From positions 1 through 52,226 of the forward strand of contig DNRQ01000048.1 in NCBI GenBank assembly GCA_003499925.1: 52,226 bases of DNA, read 5' to 3'. Positions 18,034 to 26,877 of this stretch are shown here, in pieces. The position numbers and the translations under genes are program-made. The stretch comes from Geobacter sp. Lineage in GTDB: Bacteria; Desulfobacterota; Desulfuromonadia; Geobacterales; Geobacteraceae. Positions within the stretch are counted from its first letter, which is position 1; every line of letters begins with the position of its first letter. The notes under the pieces are model-generated. The model searched no databases. It was not told the DNA's origin and worked only from the letters and a program-made list of their open reading frames with translations.

Positions 18034-19233
18034 ATGGAATTCATTGATCTTAAGGCTCAGCAGGATAGGATTCGCCCCCAGATAGATGCAGCCATCAAGC
18101 GGGTGCTCGACCATGGCGGTTACATCATGGGGCCGGAGGTGGCGGAGTTGGAGCGGATGCTGGCGGAATACGTCGGCGTTCGTCATGCCATCGGCTGTGC
18201 GAGCGGCACGGATGCCCTGCTATTGCCGCTCCTGGCCTATGGCGTCGGCCCGGGTGATGCCGTCTTCACCACCCCCTTCACCTTTTTCGCCACCTGCGAG
18301 ATGATCGCACTGACCGGGGCTACGCCGATCTTCGTCGATATCGACCCGGTAACCTTCAATATCGATCCGGTCAAACTGGAAGAAGCGATTCAGCAACTCA
18401 CTTCACCAAACGCCGCAAATAACGATTCAAAACTCAAAACTCAAAACTCAAAATTGATTCCCAAAGGCATCATCCCTGTTGATCTGTTCGGTCTGCCGGC
18501 AGACTACGCGAAGATCATGGCGATTGCCGAAAAGCACGGCCTCTTTGTCCTGGAGGATGCGGCGCAGGCTTTCGGCGCCGAGTACCAGGGGCGTCGAGCT
18601 CCGGGGCTGGCCCATGTGGGGGCCACGAGTTTCTTTCCGGCTAAGCCACTCGGCTGCTATGGGGATGGTGGCGCTGTCTTCACCGATGATGACGTGCTGG
18701 CCAAGAAGATGCGCTCGCTGCTGATGCATGGCAAGGGGGCAGACAAGTACAACAACGTCCGGATCGGGCTGAATGCGCGTCTTGACACCCTGCAGGCGGC
18801 AATCCTCATCGAGAAGCTCAAGATCTATCCGGAAGAGACCGCCCTACGTCAGGAGGTTGCCAAGCGCTATACTGCAGCACTTGCGCAAGGTACCAACGGG
18901 GTTATAACTCCGCATCTTCCTGACGGATCTGTTTCGGCATGGGCGCAGTACACGTTACGCTGCAAGGATCGCGATGTCCTCCAGTCGAACCTGAAGCAGG
19001 CGGGCATCCCTTCCATGGTCTACTACGTGAAGCCCATGCATCTGCTCGATGCCATGGCGTACTTGGGCTACAAGGAAGGGGATTTTCCGGTTACCGAGTT
19101 GGCCGCCCGGACCGTTCTGTCGCTGCCGTTTTTCCCGTATCTCAGTCGGGATGAAGTGGAGAAGGTTGCCCGGACTGTGAACCGATTGGCAGGTAGCCAG
19201 GGCGCGCATACTGAGAGTAATTATCGGGGTTAG
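18034..19233 (+). CDS. wlbC: UDP-3-keto-GlcNAcA aminotransferase (WlbC/WbpE) with inserted repeat
   Basis: A DegT-family PLP aminotransferase (399 residues) that would aminate C3 of the WlbA product. It shows GCASGTDALLLPLLAYGVG, a DLFGLPADY segment, VLEDAAQAFGA, and the PLP lysine in FFPAKPLGCYGDGG near residue 203. Residues about 121-144 are a low-complexity insertion (NSKLKTQNSKL type) encoded by a heptamer repeat; it stays in frame and sits between FNIDPVKLEEAI and GIIPVDLFG, a surface-loop position in the family. WlbABC neighbours make the substrate assignment good. Confidence 0.9.
   Translation: MEFIDLKAQQDRIRPQIDAAIKRVLDHGGYIMGPEVAELERMLAEYVGVRHAIGCASGTDALLLPLLAYGVGPGDAVFTTPFTFFATCEMIALTGATPIFVDIDPVTFNIDPVKLEEAIQQLTSPNAANNDSKLKTQNSKLIPKGIIPVDLFGLPADYAKIMAIAEKHGLFVLEDAAQAFGAEYQGRRAPGLAHVGATSFFPAKPLGCYGDGGAVFTDDDVLAKKMRSLLMHGKGADKYNNVRIGLNARLDTLQAAILIEKLKIYPEETALRQEVAKRYTAALAQGTNGVITPHLPDGSVSAWAQYTLRCKDRDVLQSNLKQAGIPSMVYYVKPMHLLDAMAYLGYKEGDFPVTELAARTVLSLPFFPYLSRDEVEKVARTVNRLAGSQGAHTESNYRG
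18425..18456 (+). repeat. In-gene CAAAACT heptamer repeat
   Basis: The CAAAACT heptamer is repeated in tandem with AT-rich ends inside wlbC. It is much more AT-rich than the surrounding gene and adds residues absent from typical homologues, so it looks like insertion of a dispersed microsatellite-like repeat in frame. Confidence 0.8.
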
Positions 19234-19280
19234 CGGTCTATCCCCATCAAAGGATGAACAACTAAAGAGCAGGGGACCGT

Positions 19281-20159
19281 ATGAAATTTGCCTCTTTGTT
19301 TCTGATTGTTTTTTTGCTGTGTTCCGCTTCCACGACAAACGCCGGCCATATCTATACTGGCCTTTATGGAGTTTGGGCATGGGATGACATGGATGAAGCT
19401 TTTAAATTGTTAGCTGACAATAAATTCGAGATCACAGACGATGCCAATAATAGGACGAATCTCGATAAGGCGCACAAAAGAGGTATCAAAGGTATTGTGA
19501 ATTTTGGACTTACCAGAGAAATCACGGAAGACGAAAAGCGTTGGCAAAGCTATCTTAATGCGGTGGCGAAAGGTGTAACCGCAATGAAAGACCATCCTGC
19601 AGTATTTGCTTGGTGTCCTGTAGATGAGCCAGATGGTCAGCTAATTTCTGTTGATAAAATAAAAACTTTGACAAAATTGATAAGGTCAATTGACAAGACA
19701 AAACCTATTTTTACTGTTTTTGATAATCCTGAAAAATGGAGCAGTTATATTCCATATTTTGACATAATAGCTGTTGATCCTTATTTGAGACGTAAAGCTT
19801 CCGGTGGTTATGAGAGCGTAGATGTTGTAAATACATGGTTGAAGAAAATAAGAACGGATCTTGGCAAATTGAAATTTAGTAAAAAACCTGTTTGGGTGGT
19901 ATTGGGTGCATTTAGTTTAGAGCCTAAAGAGCCGGGAGCAACTGCAAACTATAAGAAACCTTCTCCTGAAGAGTTTAACCAAATGTTGCAAATGGCCTTA
20001 AACAATAAAGTCGATGGAATAATGGTTTATTCAATATCAGTAGGTAAAGGAACTGCGGATTATTATAGATGGGATATGCCTGTAAATGACCCAGCACTTT
20101 GGGAAGCTGTAAAAAAAGTCCCCTTGGTCACTGAACCGCTTATAAACAAAGCTAATTGA
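19281..20159 (+). CDS. Secreted TIM-barrel glycoside hydrolase-like protein
   Basis: A 292-residue exported protein with a signal peptide (MKFASLFLIVFLLCSASTTN, cleavage after Ala21). The mature part follows a beta-galactosidase/GH42-like TIM-barrel pattern: YTGLYGVWAWD at the start, WCPVDEPDGQ with a candidate catalytic Glu near 116, FDIIAVDPYL, and a late GIMVYSISVGKG strand. It may trim or release polymer in the periplasm. The gene is conspicuously AT-rich (for example runs of AAAAT and TTTATT) compared with wlbC before it, which suggests separate acquisition. The exact GH family is not certain. Confidence 0.65.
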   Translation: MKFASLFLIVFLLCSASTTNAGHIYTGLYGVWAWDDMDEAFKLLADNKFEITDDANNRTNLDKAHKRGIKGIVNFGLTREITEDEKRWQSYLNAVAKGVTAMKDHPAVFAWCPVDEPDGQLISVDKIKTLTKLIRSIDKTKPIFTVFDNPEKWSSYIPYFDIIAVDPYLRRKASGGYESVDVVNTWLKKIRTDLGKLKFSKKPVWVVLGAFSLEPKEPGATANYKKPSPEEFNQMLQMALNNKVDGIMVYSISVGKGTADYYRWDMPVNDPALWEAVKKVPLVTEPLINKAN

Positions 20160-20178
20160 ACCTGGGAGTATTTAGCTA

Positions 20179-21654
20179 ATGGCAAACTCCCGAACCTTTA
20201 AGACGATACTTCTCGGTTTTGGAGAAGTTCTAACCGGCATTGTTGGGATTCTGAGTGCGGCAATATTAAGTAGGCTATTGCCGATTTCCGAATACGGATC
20301 TTATCGGCAGGTCTTCATTATTTATGGGACAATCGGGCCGTTGCTTTGCCTCGGCCTTCCTCAGGCACTTTACTATTTTCTCCCGCGCAACAGGGAACAG
20401 AGCCGATCAATCCTGAGTTCGAATCTTGCGGCACTTATTTTATTAGGAGGGCTGTTTACACTGTTTTTGTGGGCAGGGGGGAGCACTCTTGTTGCGAAAT
20501 CGTTCAATAACCCCCAACTTGGCAGCTTGCTTTGCTTGTTTGCGCCCTATACGCTCTTTGCCCTCCCAATACTTGCAGTGAGTCCGTACCTGGTGTCTCT
20601 GGACCGGGTGCAAGCCTTAGTGCCCTACAGTGTAGGGAGTCGTTTGCTCATGCTGGCTGGGGCTGTTCTGCCGGTCTTATGGTTTCGGACTGTTGAAACA
20701 GCGGTAATCGGGGCGGTTTTCTCGACGTTTCTGGCGTCAGCTGTCGGGCTCGTGTTGATGCACCGTGTCTGCCGGCAAGGAGAGTGGCGGCCATCCTGGG
20801 CACAGGTGAAGCAGCAGGTCAAATACAGCATTCCTCTGGGTGCCTCCGGCGTTATGGGGATGTTGTCAGTAAATTTTGACAAGCTTCTGGTTTCGATGAT
20901 GTCTAACCCCGCAAAGCTTGCGGTGTATGCCAATGGCGCCATGGAATTGCCGATGATAGGGGTAGTTGCCAATTCCGCCACATCGGTGCTTCTGCCTGAG
21001 TTTTCCGCTCTTTGCCAAAAGAGGGATTACGGCAAGGTGCTGCAACTCTGGCATCGGGCCATGGTGAAGTGCTCCCTGATTCTGCTGCCTGTTATGGTTT
21101 TCTGCTTTGCCATGGCTCCGGAAATTATCCGAATACTGTTTTCAGCGAAGTATGCTGACAGCATGATCCCTTTTCGGATTTATCTCCTGATTATTCCACT
21201 GCGAATAACTTCATGGTCGCTCGTTCCAATGGCTGCGGGCTTTAACAGGATTGTCCTGGCAGTTGAAGGGGTCAGCTGTTTTACCCAGGTACTTCTCGGG
21301 TTTCTTCTGATACGCATTGTCGGCGCAAACGGTGCTGCAATAGCCGCTGTTATCAATACGTATGCAGCAGTCTCCCTGGGGTACCTGTTCTGGATTCGAC
21401 GCTATACAAAAATCTCGTGGCGGCATCTGCTGCCTTGGCGGGAAATCTCTAAGGTACTCCTGGCCAGTCTGCTTCCCGGAATAGTATTCATTTCCCGCTC
21501 CAGGATAATAACCGATGATTACCTGCGGGTTTTGCTTTTGGGTGTCTTCTATGCGGGAGGGTCTGTGTGGCTTTTTTCCCGGTTCAGGCTGATTGAAATG
21601 AACGTTATGTTTCAGGGGGTGTGGCAGTGGATTCGTTCTTCTGCGACAAGATAA
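20179..21654 (+). CDS. wzx: Wzx-type polysaccharide flippase
   Basis: A 491-residue polytopic membrane protein with about 12-14 helices, of the polysaccharide-synthesis MATE/MOP superfamily. The N-terminus (GFGEVLTGIVGILSAAILSR followed by LLPISEYGSYRQV) is typical of oligosaccharide flippases. It would move the lipid-linked repeat unit to the periplasmic face. It is the only flippase seen in the window and lies 19 bases after the AT-rich hydrolase gene. A GGGAG ribosome site precedes the ATG. Confidence 0.9.
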   Translation: MANSRTFKTILLGFGEVLTGIVGILSAAILSRLLPISEYGSYRQVFIIYGTIGPLLCLGLPQALYYFLPRNREQSRSILSSNLAALILLGGLFTLFLWAGGSTLVAKSFNNPQLGSLLCLFAPYTLFALPILAVSPYLVSLDRVQALVPYSVGSRLLMLAGAVLPVLWFRTVETAVIGAVFSTFLASAVGLVLMHRVCRQGEWRPSWAQVKQQVKYSIPLGASGVMGMLSVNFDKLLVSMMSNPAKLAVYANGAMELPMIGVVANSATSVLLPEFSALCQKRDYGKVLQLWHRAMVKCSLILLPVMVFCFAMAPEIIRILFSAKYADSMIPFRIYLLIIPLRITSWSLVPMAAGFNRIVLAVEGVSCFTQVLLGFLLIRIVGANGAAIAAVINTYAAVSLGYLFWIRRYTKISWRHLLPWREISKVLLASLLPGIVFISRSRIITDDYLRVLLLGVFYAGGSVWLFSRFRLIEMNVMFQGVWQWIRSSATR

Positions 21655-21685
21655 CAAAATAGTTACATACGCGAGTACTAATACT

Positions 21686-22696
21686 ATGCAAAATAAATGC
21701 TATGTAGAGCAATTGAATAGCACTAGTGATTTTAGTGAATGGGATGCATTTGTTGACAATTCACCTCAGGGGTCTGTGTTTTGTTATTCTTGGTGGTTGC
21801 GGTCAATAACAAACAATAACTTTAATGTCATTGTTGTCAAAAATAGCAATGTGATAGTTGCCGGTATGGCATTGTGTTATGGCTATAATAAAAGGATTAT
21901 ACAGGCAAAAGGTCCATTCCAAGGTGTATTGTTAGCTAGGACAAACAAACTTAAATACTCTGAAGCTCTCTCCGATGAAATGGAGCATTTGAGTCTTGTA
22001 GCCAGACATATTCCACCATTCGATTTTTGTGAATTGATGTTTCACCCGAGCTTAACTAATTGGCTACCTTTTTTTTGGAGTGGTTTTAGTCAAAGAATGA
22101 ATTATACATATGTTATCAATAACTTACATGACGCAGGAAACCTGTGGGATGGTTTGCGATCCGGTGTTAAAACAGATATCAATAAAGCAAAGCGCGCAGG
22201 CCTTAAAATCTCTCCCAATTCTAATTTCGAAGTATTATGGGGGCTAATTGTAAAGACCTATCTTAGACAAGGCTATAAGACGCCACCATATAAATACGAA
22301 GATCTTTATAGTCGAGTTAAGGCAAGTAAAGAGAATAGTTCAGGGAATATAATTATCGTGGAAACAGACCAAGGAGTACCTGTTGCGGGTTTATTCTATG
22401 TATGGAGTCATGGCACTGCATATTTTATTATTAGCGGAGCAGATCCAAGCTTAAGGAATGTTGGAGCAACTTCTTTCCTCTATTGGCAAGGATGCATGGA
22501 AGCTGCAGGTGTTGCAGATAGTGTTAACTTTTGTGGATCAATGATTCAAAGTATTGAGCACCTTCTTAGAAGCTTTGGGGGTATTCAAACCCCATACTGT
22601 TATATATACAAAGATAATAAATCATTTTACCAAAAAAGTATTAGTGGATTACGTAGCAAAGCTGGTAATTTATTGAGATCTATAAATCTCAGATAA
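21686..22696 (+). CDS. FemAB/GNAT-fold acyltransferase
   Basis: A 336-residue protein resembling the FemAB-like (double GNAT fold) family that transfers aminoacyl or acyl groups. The pattern LRSGVKTDINKAKRAGLKI and the C-terminal AYFIISGADPSLRNVGATSF with a following W-x-G-C and SIEHLLRSFGG match the common EPS-associated form. The likely role is acylating an amino sugar or a carrier; the donor is unknown. The gene is strongly AT-rich, and the remains of a second related gene follow it (22882-23205). No clear ribosome site precedes the ATG. Confidence 0.7.
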   Translation: MQNKCYVEQLNSTSDFSEWDAFVDNSPQGSVFCYSWWLRSITNNNFNVIVVKNSNVIVAGMALCYGYNKRIIQAKGPFQGVLLARTNKLKYSEALSDEMEHLSLVARHIPPFDFCELMFHPSLTNWLPFFWSGFSQRMNYTYVINNLHDAGNLWDGLRSGVKTDINKAKRAGLKISPNSNFEVLWGLIVKTYLRQGYKTPPYKYEDLYSRVKASKENSSGNIIIVETDQGVPVAGLFYVWSHGTAYFIISGADPSLRNVGATSFLYWQGCMEAAGVADSVNFCGSMIQSIEHLLRSFGGIQTPYCYIYKDNKSFYQKSISGLRSKAGNLLRSINLR

Positions 22697-22881
22697 GTTT
22701 CTAATCTTTTATGTGTTGTTGTTACCTAATAAACCTTCTTGTGACGCCAAAGAAGATAGCTCTTAAACTGGCTGTCTAACGAGATGGATGTTTTTGAACA
22801 TGAATAAACCGTTGTTGTCAGGAAAGATTTTCGGAATTATACGCCTTACATGTTCTGAACTTGGGCAACAAAGTGAAAAAC

Positions 22882-23205
22882 AACTCTTGCGATTACGATC
22901 TTTTTAGGAAGAGGATCTATGACGAAGTATTATAGACGAGAGGCGGGTAATATCCTGTATGCAGTAGATGAGAAGGATAACATATATTCAGCGATGTTTG
23001 TATTTCTCATTATATCTCGGTCTATTATCTCATAAATGCCGTCGATCCGGAGGGTTAGAAGCAGCCATTTTACCTCTTAGCGAAAGAAGCAATGATCTAT
23101 GTTTCCCAATACACAAGGCAATTTGATTTTGAAGGTTCCATGACTCCTGGAGTTGACTGCGGAATCAATTCGCAGTTATTGAGGGGAATATGCATGAAGA
23201 TCTGA
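22882..23205 (+). pseudogene. Decayed second FemAB/GNAT acyltransferase
   Basis: The gap between the acyltransferase and the deacetylase is not empty. In successive frames it encodes LFRKRIYDEVL, then NILYAVDEKDNIYSAMFV, then SVYYLINAVDPEG, a stop, and QYTRQFDFEGSMTPGV. These are consecutive C-terminal motifs of FemAB-like acyltransferases (compare ISGADPSLRN in the gene before it), broken by at least two frameshifts and two stops. The region 22697-22881 may hold the eroded N-terminal part but nothing is recognisable there. It is a clear relic, more diverged from the intact neighbour than a recent duplication would be. Confidence 0.7.
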
Positions 23206-23244
23206 TGGTACGCGGCATTAACAGCCATAATATCAATTGACTAA

Positions 23245-24090
23245 ATGGATAAGAAAATGTCAAAAAAAGCAGATTGTTGTTTCGCTATTAAATCTTATAC
23301 GTTAAATGATCGTATGAAAGATTACGCCCGTCAGTTGCATACCGCCAAACAGAAAGGCTACGCACTAGGCGGAGTTTCAGACTTTTGGCTGGATCAGAAG
23401 GATTCAGGTCCGCTAGTCGTCCTACGTCATGACGTTGACGTGATGAAAATCGGCGTAGAAGAAACTTTGCGAATTGAGCAGAGTCTGGGGGCAAAGGCAA
23501 CCTATTATTTCCGTTGGAGTTCCGCAGATGATCAAACAGTTTCTTTTGTCAAAAAAGCTGGATTTGAAGTCGGACTTCATTTTGAGACTTTGGCTCTTCT
23601 GGCAGAAGAACGGCGCTTGAGCGATCCAATGGATGTGACGGCGGAAATATTGAGCGAAGCAAAAGGGCGACTCAAAGATGAAATTAAGCTTTTTCGCGAG
23701 CGCTTCGATGTGCCGTGTCGCACTATTGCTTCACACGGGCACACTGCTAATTACAGAATTCAGATGTCAAATAACCAGTTAATTGGACCTGATGATTATT
23801 CCTTCTTCGACATAGATCTAGAAGCCTACGACAGTCGATTATTGAATCTGTTCGACTGCTATATCTCAGATTCGCCGCCACACCATAACGGAGGATGGAG
23901 ATATGGTATGACATTGACAGAAGCATGTGAAAAGCGGATTAATACCATATGTTTTCTATCACATCCAAATAACTGGTTTTTTTCTACTGAAATAAGACTG
24001 CTTTCGCTTGTCCGAATTGCTTTAAAGGGTGTGGTACGTAAAGAAGAGGTATTTCATTCTTGCTTTCCATCTGCTGCGGGTAGGGAGTAA
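23245..24090 (+). CDS. NodB-fold polysaccharide deacetylase
   Basis: A 281-residue NodB-type deacetylase-like protein. The metal and catalytic motif RHDVDV is at residues 61-66, GFEVGLHFET supplies a further histidine near 111, and SHGHTANYR and SHPNNW occur later. It probably N- or O-deacetylates a lipid-linked sugar on the cytoplasmic side, since no signal peptide is visible. The ATG at 23245 or at 23257 could start it; neither has a strong ribosome site. It is followed after 4 bases by a second deacetylase-like gene. Confidence 0.75.
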   Translation: MDKKMSKKADCCFAIKSYTLNDRMKDYARQLHTAKQKGYALGGVSDFWLDQKDSGPLVVLRHDVDVMKIGVEETLRIEQSLGAKATYYFRWSSADDQTVSFVKKAGFEVGLHFETLALLAEERRLSDPMDVTAEILSEAKGRLKDEIKLFRERFDVPCRTIASHGHTANYRIQMSNNQLIGPDDYSFFDIDLEAYDSRLLNLFDCYISDSPPHHNGGWRYGMTLTEACEKRINTICFLSHPNNWFFSTEIRLLSLVRIALKGVVRKEEVFHSCFPSAAGRE

Positions 24091-24094
24091 AGCT

Positions 24095-25498
24095 GTGCCA
24101 ATTCTAGCGGTTAGAATCGGAAGCCATCTCGACGCTTTTGCTCCAGAGATATCTTATGCAGTCAGCCAACTTTGCGCCTGCGTGGATGTAGCTGTTGATT
24201 TCGGTATTCATGACAAACCAGTACCGTCTAACTCAATAGGAACTATCTATTACGGCGTTAATTGTCCCCTTTATGCCAACAATGGCGGACTCAATCTGAT
24301 TGTGGGGGATAGCGGATTTTTCAAGTCTGGTTTTTTTTTAAGACCTGATTCCGTGCCATCTTCCGTACAACGGATTTCGCAGAATGAAGTTTCTCAGAAG
24401 GTAGGCCAATTGCTGCCAGAAGACGATTTCATCTCTCTTTTTAAGGGAATTGAGGAATGCTCAGTGAAAAAGGATGAGCGTCAGATACCTCTTCCCTGGG
24501 ATATTATCGCCTCTGCTTTTTATCTGCTTACCGGATATGAGGATTACGTTATATCAGAGAGAGACGAGCATGGCCGGCTTCTTCATGACAGTTGCATTGC
24601 ATCCCGATTTGGATTTGAAGAACGGCCATTGGTGGATGAATACAGATATTTTCTTTCGGCACTTTTGGGCCTGCCCCAGGTCGAAGGGATCGGGCCTGGT
24701 TTTATTCTTACCGTCGATGTGGACCATCTCACTATCTTTCGAAACAAGAAACAAATATTGAGGTCTATAGCAGCGGACGTGCTCAAGCGAAAAAACCCCC
24801 TGCTAGCTTTACGCCGAATATATTATGAAATGGGAAACAAGGAGGAGCAGGATATAGCCGGAATCTTTGCTTTAGCAACATTCGGAAGAGAGTACAGCAT
24901 TCCCACGATGTTTAATTTTATGGCCGCAGAACCGGGCTTCCTGGATAGTGGCTACGACATAAATGCCCCGGACGCCAAGGATATAGTGAGTATGCTGAGG
25001 GATATGGGGTGTACGATTGGTTTTCACCCAGGGTACGGAGCTGGAGAAAACCGTGATGCCTGGATGCGCGAGTTGAACCGACTCCGGAATGCAGTCGGAG
25101 AACCGATTGTCGGGGGCCGACAACACTATCTCCGCTCATCCTATCCAAGTACATGGCGTCTCTACGCAGATTCCGGCCTCGCTTTGGGGTCTAACATGGC
25201 TTTCAGTGAATCCGCTGGATTTCGGGCTGGCACTGCAGGAGTATTCCAAACCTGGGATATCCTCCAACGCAAAGAGTTGAACCATGCTGAGCAACCTCTA
25301 GTTTTCATGGATGATACTTATCGTCACCGGATTGATGAAGGCTGGCCGGTATTCGAACGACTTTATCGCCGCTCGCAAAAGTACGGGCATCGCATGACGA
25401 CTCTGTTCCATAATACGTCATTGATAGACCCATTCATGTTAAATAAATATGCTGAGGCGAAACGTGAATGGCTGAACCGAATGAGGGCGTTGTTATGA
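24095..25498 (+). CDS. Second polysaccharide deacetylase-like protein
   Basis: A 467-residue protein with an N-terminal region of the type seen in DUF7033-like deacetylases and a NodB-type C-terminal half: ILTVDVDHLTIF near 206, and GFHPGYGAG near 308 for the HxxxH-like site. The GTG at 24095 is chosen because GGGAG precedes it and it clears the upstream gene; the open frame itself begins at 24029 inside that gene. Its stop overlaps the next start (ATGA), so it is translationally coupled to the polymerase. The substrate is unknown. Confidence 0.7.
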   Translation: MPILAVRIGSHLDAFAPEISYAVSQLCACVDVAVDFGIHDKPVPSNSIGTIYYGVNCPLYANNGGLNLIVGDSGFFKSGFFLRPDSVPSSVQRISQNEVSQKVGQLLPEDDFISLFKGIEECSVKKDERQIPLPWDIIASAFYLLTGYEDYVISERDEHGRLLHDSCIASRFGFEERPLVDEYRYFLSALLGLPQVEGIGPGFILTVDVDHLTIFRNKKQILRSIAADVLKRKNPLLALRRIYYEMGNKEEQDIAGIFALATFGREYSIPTMFNFMAAEPGFLDSGYDINAPDAKDIVSMLRDMGCTIGFHPGYGAGENRDAWMRELNRLRNAVGEPIVGGRQHYLRSSYPSTWRLYADSGLALGSNMAFSESAGFRAGTAGVFQTWDILQRKELNHAEQPLVFMDDTYRHRIDEGWPVFERLYRRSQKYGHRMTTLFHNTSLIDPFMLNKYAEAKREWLNRMRALL

Positions 25499-26877
25499 AT
25501 ACAGGAGCATTATCCTATAGGGTAAGGCCACTATCGGCCGCTATTAGCTGTTTCTTGTTCTCATTTGGGGTTTCGTTGGGCGACAGTCAGCATAGTGTAG
25601 GGCTGACAGTGGTGTTGGCTGGTAGTGCTGCAGTGTTGATCTATTGTTACGAATCGTTGGTCGCACTTCAAGTGGTAAGAACTGTTATTGAGATGATCCC
25701 CGGATATGGAGCCTTGCTACTTAGGGAACCGGATGTAATGTATATCAAGTGTAGTGTCGTTGCATTTGTTGTATTGGCGGCACTCGAGTTGATTTTCGTG
25801 AGAAAAGATGTAAGGTTTGTGACAGCGACAACATTATGGTTTTATGTTTTTATAGGTTTTTTGTTAATACGTACCCTGTCGGGAGTAAATGACTTTTCGC
25901 TTAATGGGTCTGATAAATATTGGTTATTGAATGCCTTTCAGTTGGTTAACCGCCCCCTTCTTCTTTTTATTTTGGCGTATATCCTGCCACATATCCATCG
26001 TAGGTATGAGAGATTCTTTCTATTTTTATTGATTGGTGCAGTGGTTGCGGGCATAGGGCTTTATTTTCTGAATCATGACGTTATCCGAATGAAGAGTGTT
26101 AGCGCCCTGCTCGTCAGTGATGATGAACAGAAAATTACACCCATTGCGATCGGGAGACTTATGGGGGCAGGGGCTCTTGTTGCATTGGTGTATCTCTTAC
26201 GCTCGGATAAGAAATGGCTCAGGCTATGCCTGGCACTGCTATCCGGGTTTTTAGCGGCAATAATGGTAATGGCAAATGAGAGAGGCCCAGTTCTCAGTTT
26301 CATACTAGCGATGTTACTTGCACTATGGCTTTATCGAACAAATATTTCCAGGAAGATATCGTTATGGTTTCTTATCTTGGCAACACTCATGCTCGGGATG
26401 ATCGGGTACACCACTGTTAATCCGGACGCGAATCGCCTTTCAGCTACTTTTGCCGGAGGGGTTGGTGCGGAGTCACGTTTGGAGATTTATTCTACAGCGC
26501 TCGATGTCTTTGCCTCCAACTGCTTGCTCGGCGCAGGTTACGGAGGATTTGGGGCCGCTACAAAAGATTTTAATTATGGCTATCCTCACAACATTTTCTT
26601 GGAAGTTATGACTGAATCTGGGACCGTCGGCTTAATAATATTTCTTGTATTTATGCGCTATCTGAAGTCTTCCATAACCAATGTATTGAATACGGATGTC
26701 TTTAATGATGCAGCAGTAATTCTTCTGGTGTTTTATCTGCTGAATGCGCAGGTCTCGGGAAGCCTCTGCGGAAACAGCGAGTTCTTTCTTTTTGCCGGCC
26801 TTATTGCCGGGACCGATGCAGTAAGGCGGCGGGTTTCTCAGACTGGGAAGGATTTCGGGGAACAGTTACAGTCATGA
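25495..26877 (+). CDS. O-antigen polymerase/ligase-like membrane protein (Wzy/WaaL type)
   Basis: A 460-residue protein with about 10-11 membrane helices and the Wzy_C/O-antigen ligase signature: ANERGPVLSFILAMLLALW, then a large periplasmic loop with GAESRLEIYSTALDVF and GAGYGGFG...YPHNIFLEV. It would polymerise flipped repeat units or ligate the chain to an acceptor. The ATG at 25495 overlaps the upstream stop. As the only such gene in the window it is the likely Wzy. Confidence 0.85.
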   Translation: MNTGALSYRVRPLSAAISCFLFSFGVSLGDSQHSVGLTVVLAGSAAVLIYCYESLVALQVVRTVIEMIPGYGALLLREPDVMYIKCSVVAFVVLAALELIFVRKDVRFVTATTLWFYVFIGFLLIRTLSGVNDFSLNGSDKYWLLNAFQLVNRPLLLFILAYILPHIHRRYERFFLFLLIGAVVAGIGLYFLNHDVIRMKSVSALLVSDDEQKITPIAIGRLMGAGALVALVYLLRSDKKWLRLCLALLSGFLAAIMVMANERGPVLSFILAMLLALWLYRTNISRKISLWFLILATLMLGMIGYTTVNPDANRLSATFAGGVGAESRLEIYSTALDVFASNCLLGAGYGGFGAATKDFNYGYPHNIFLEVMTESGTVGLIIFLVFMRYLKSSITNVLNTDVFNDAAVILLVFYLLNAQVSGSLCGNSEFFLFAGLIAGTDAVRRRVSQTGKDFGEQLQS

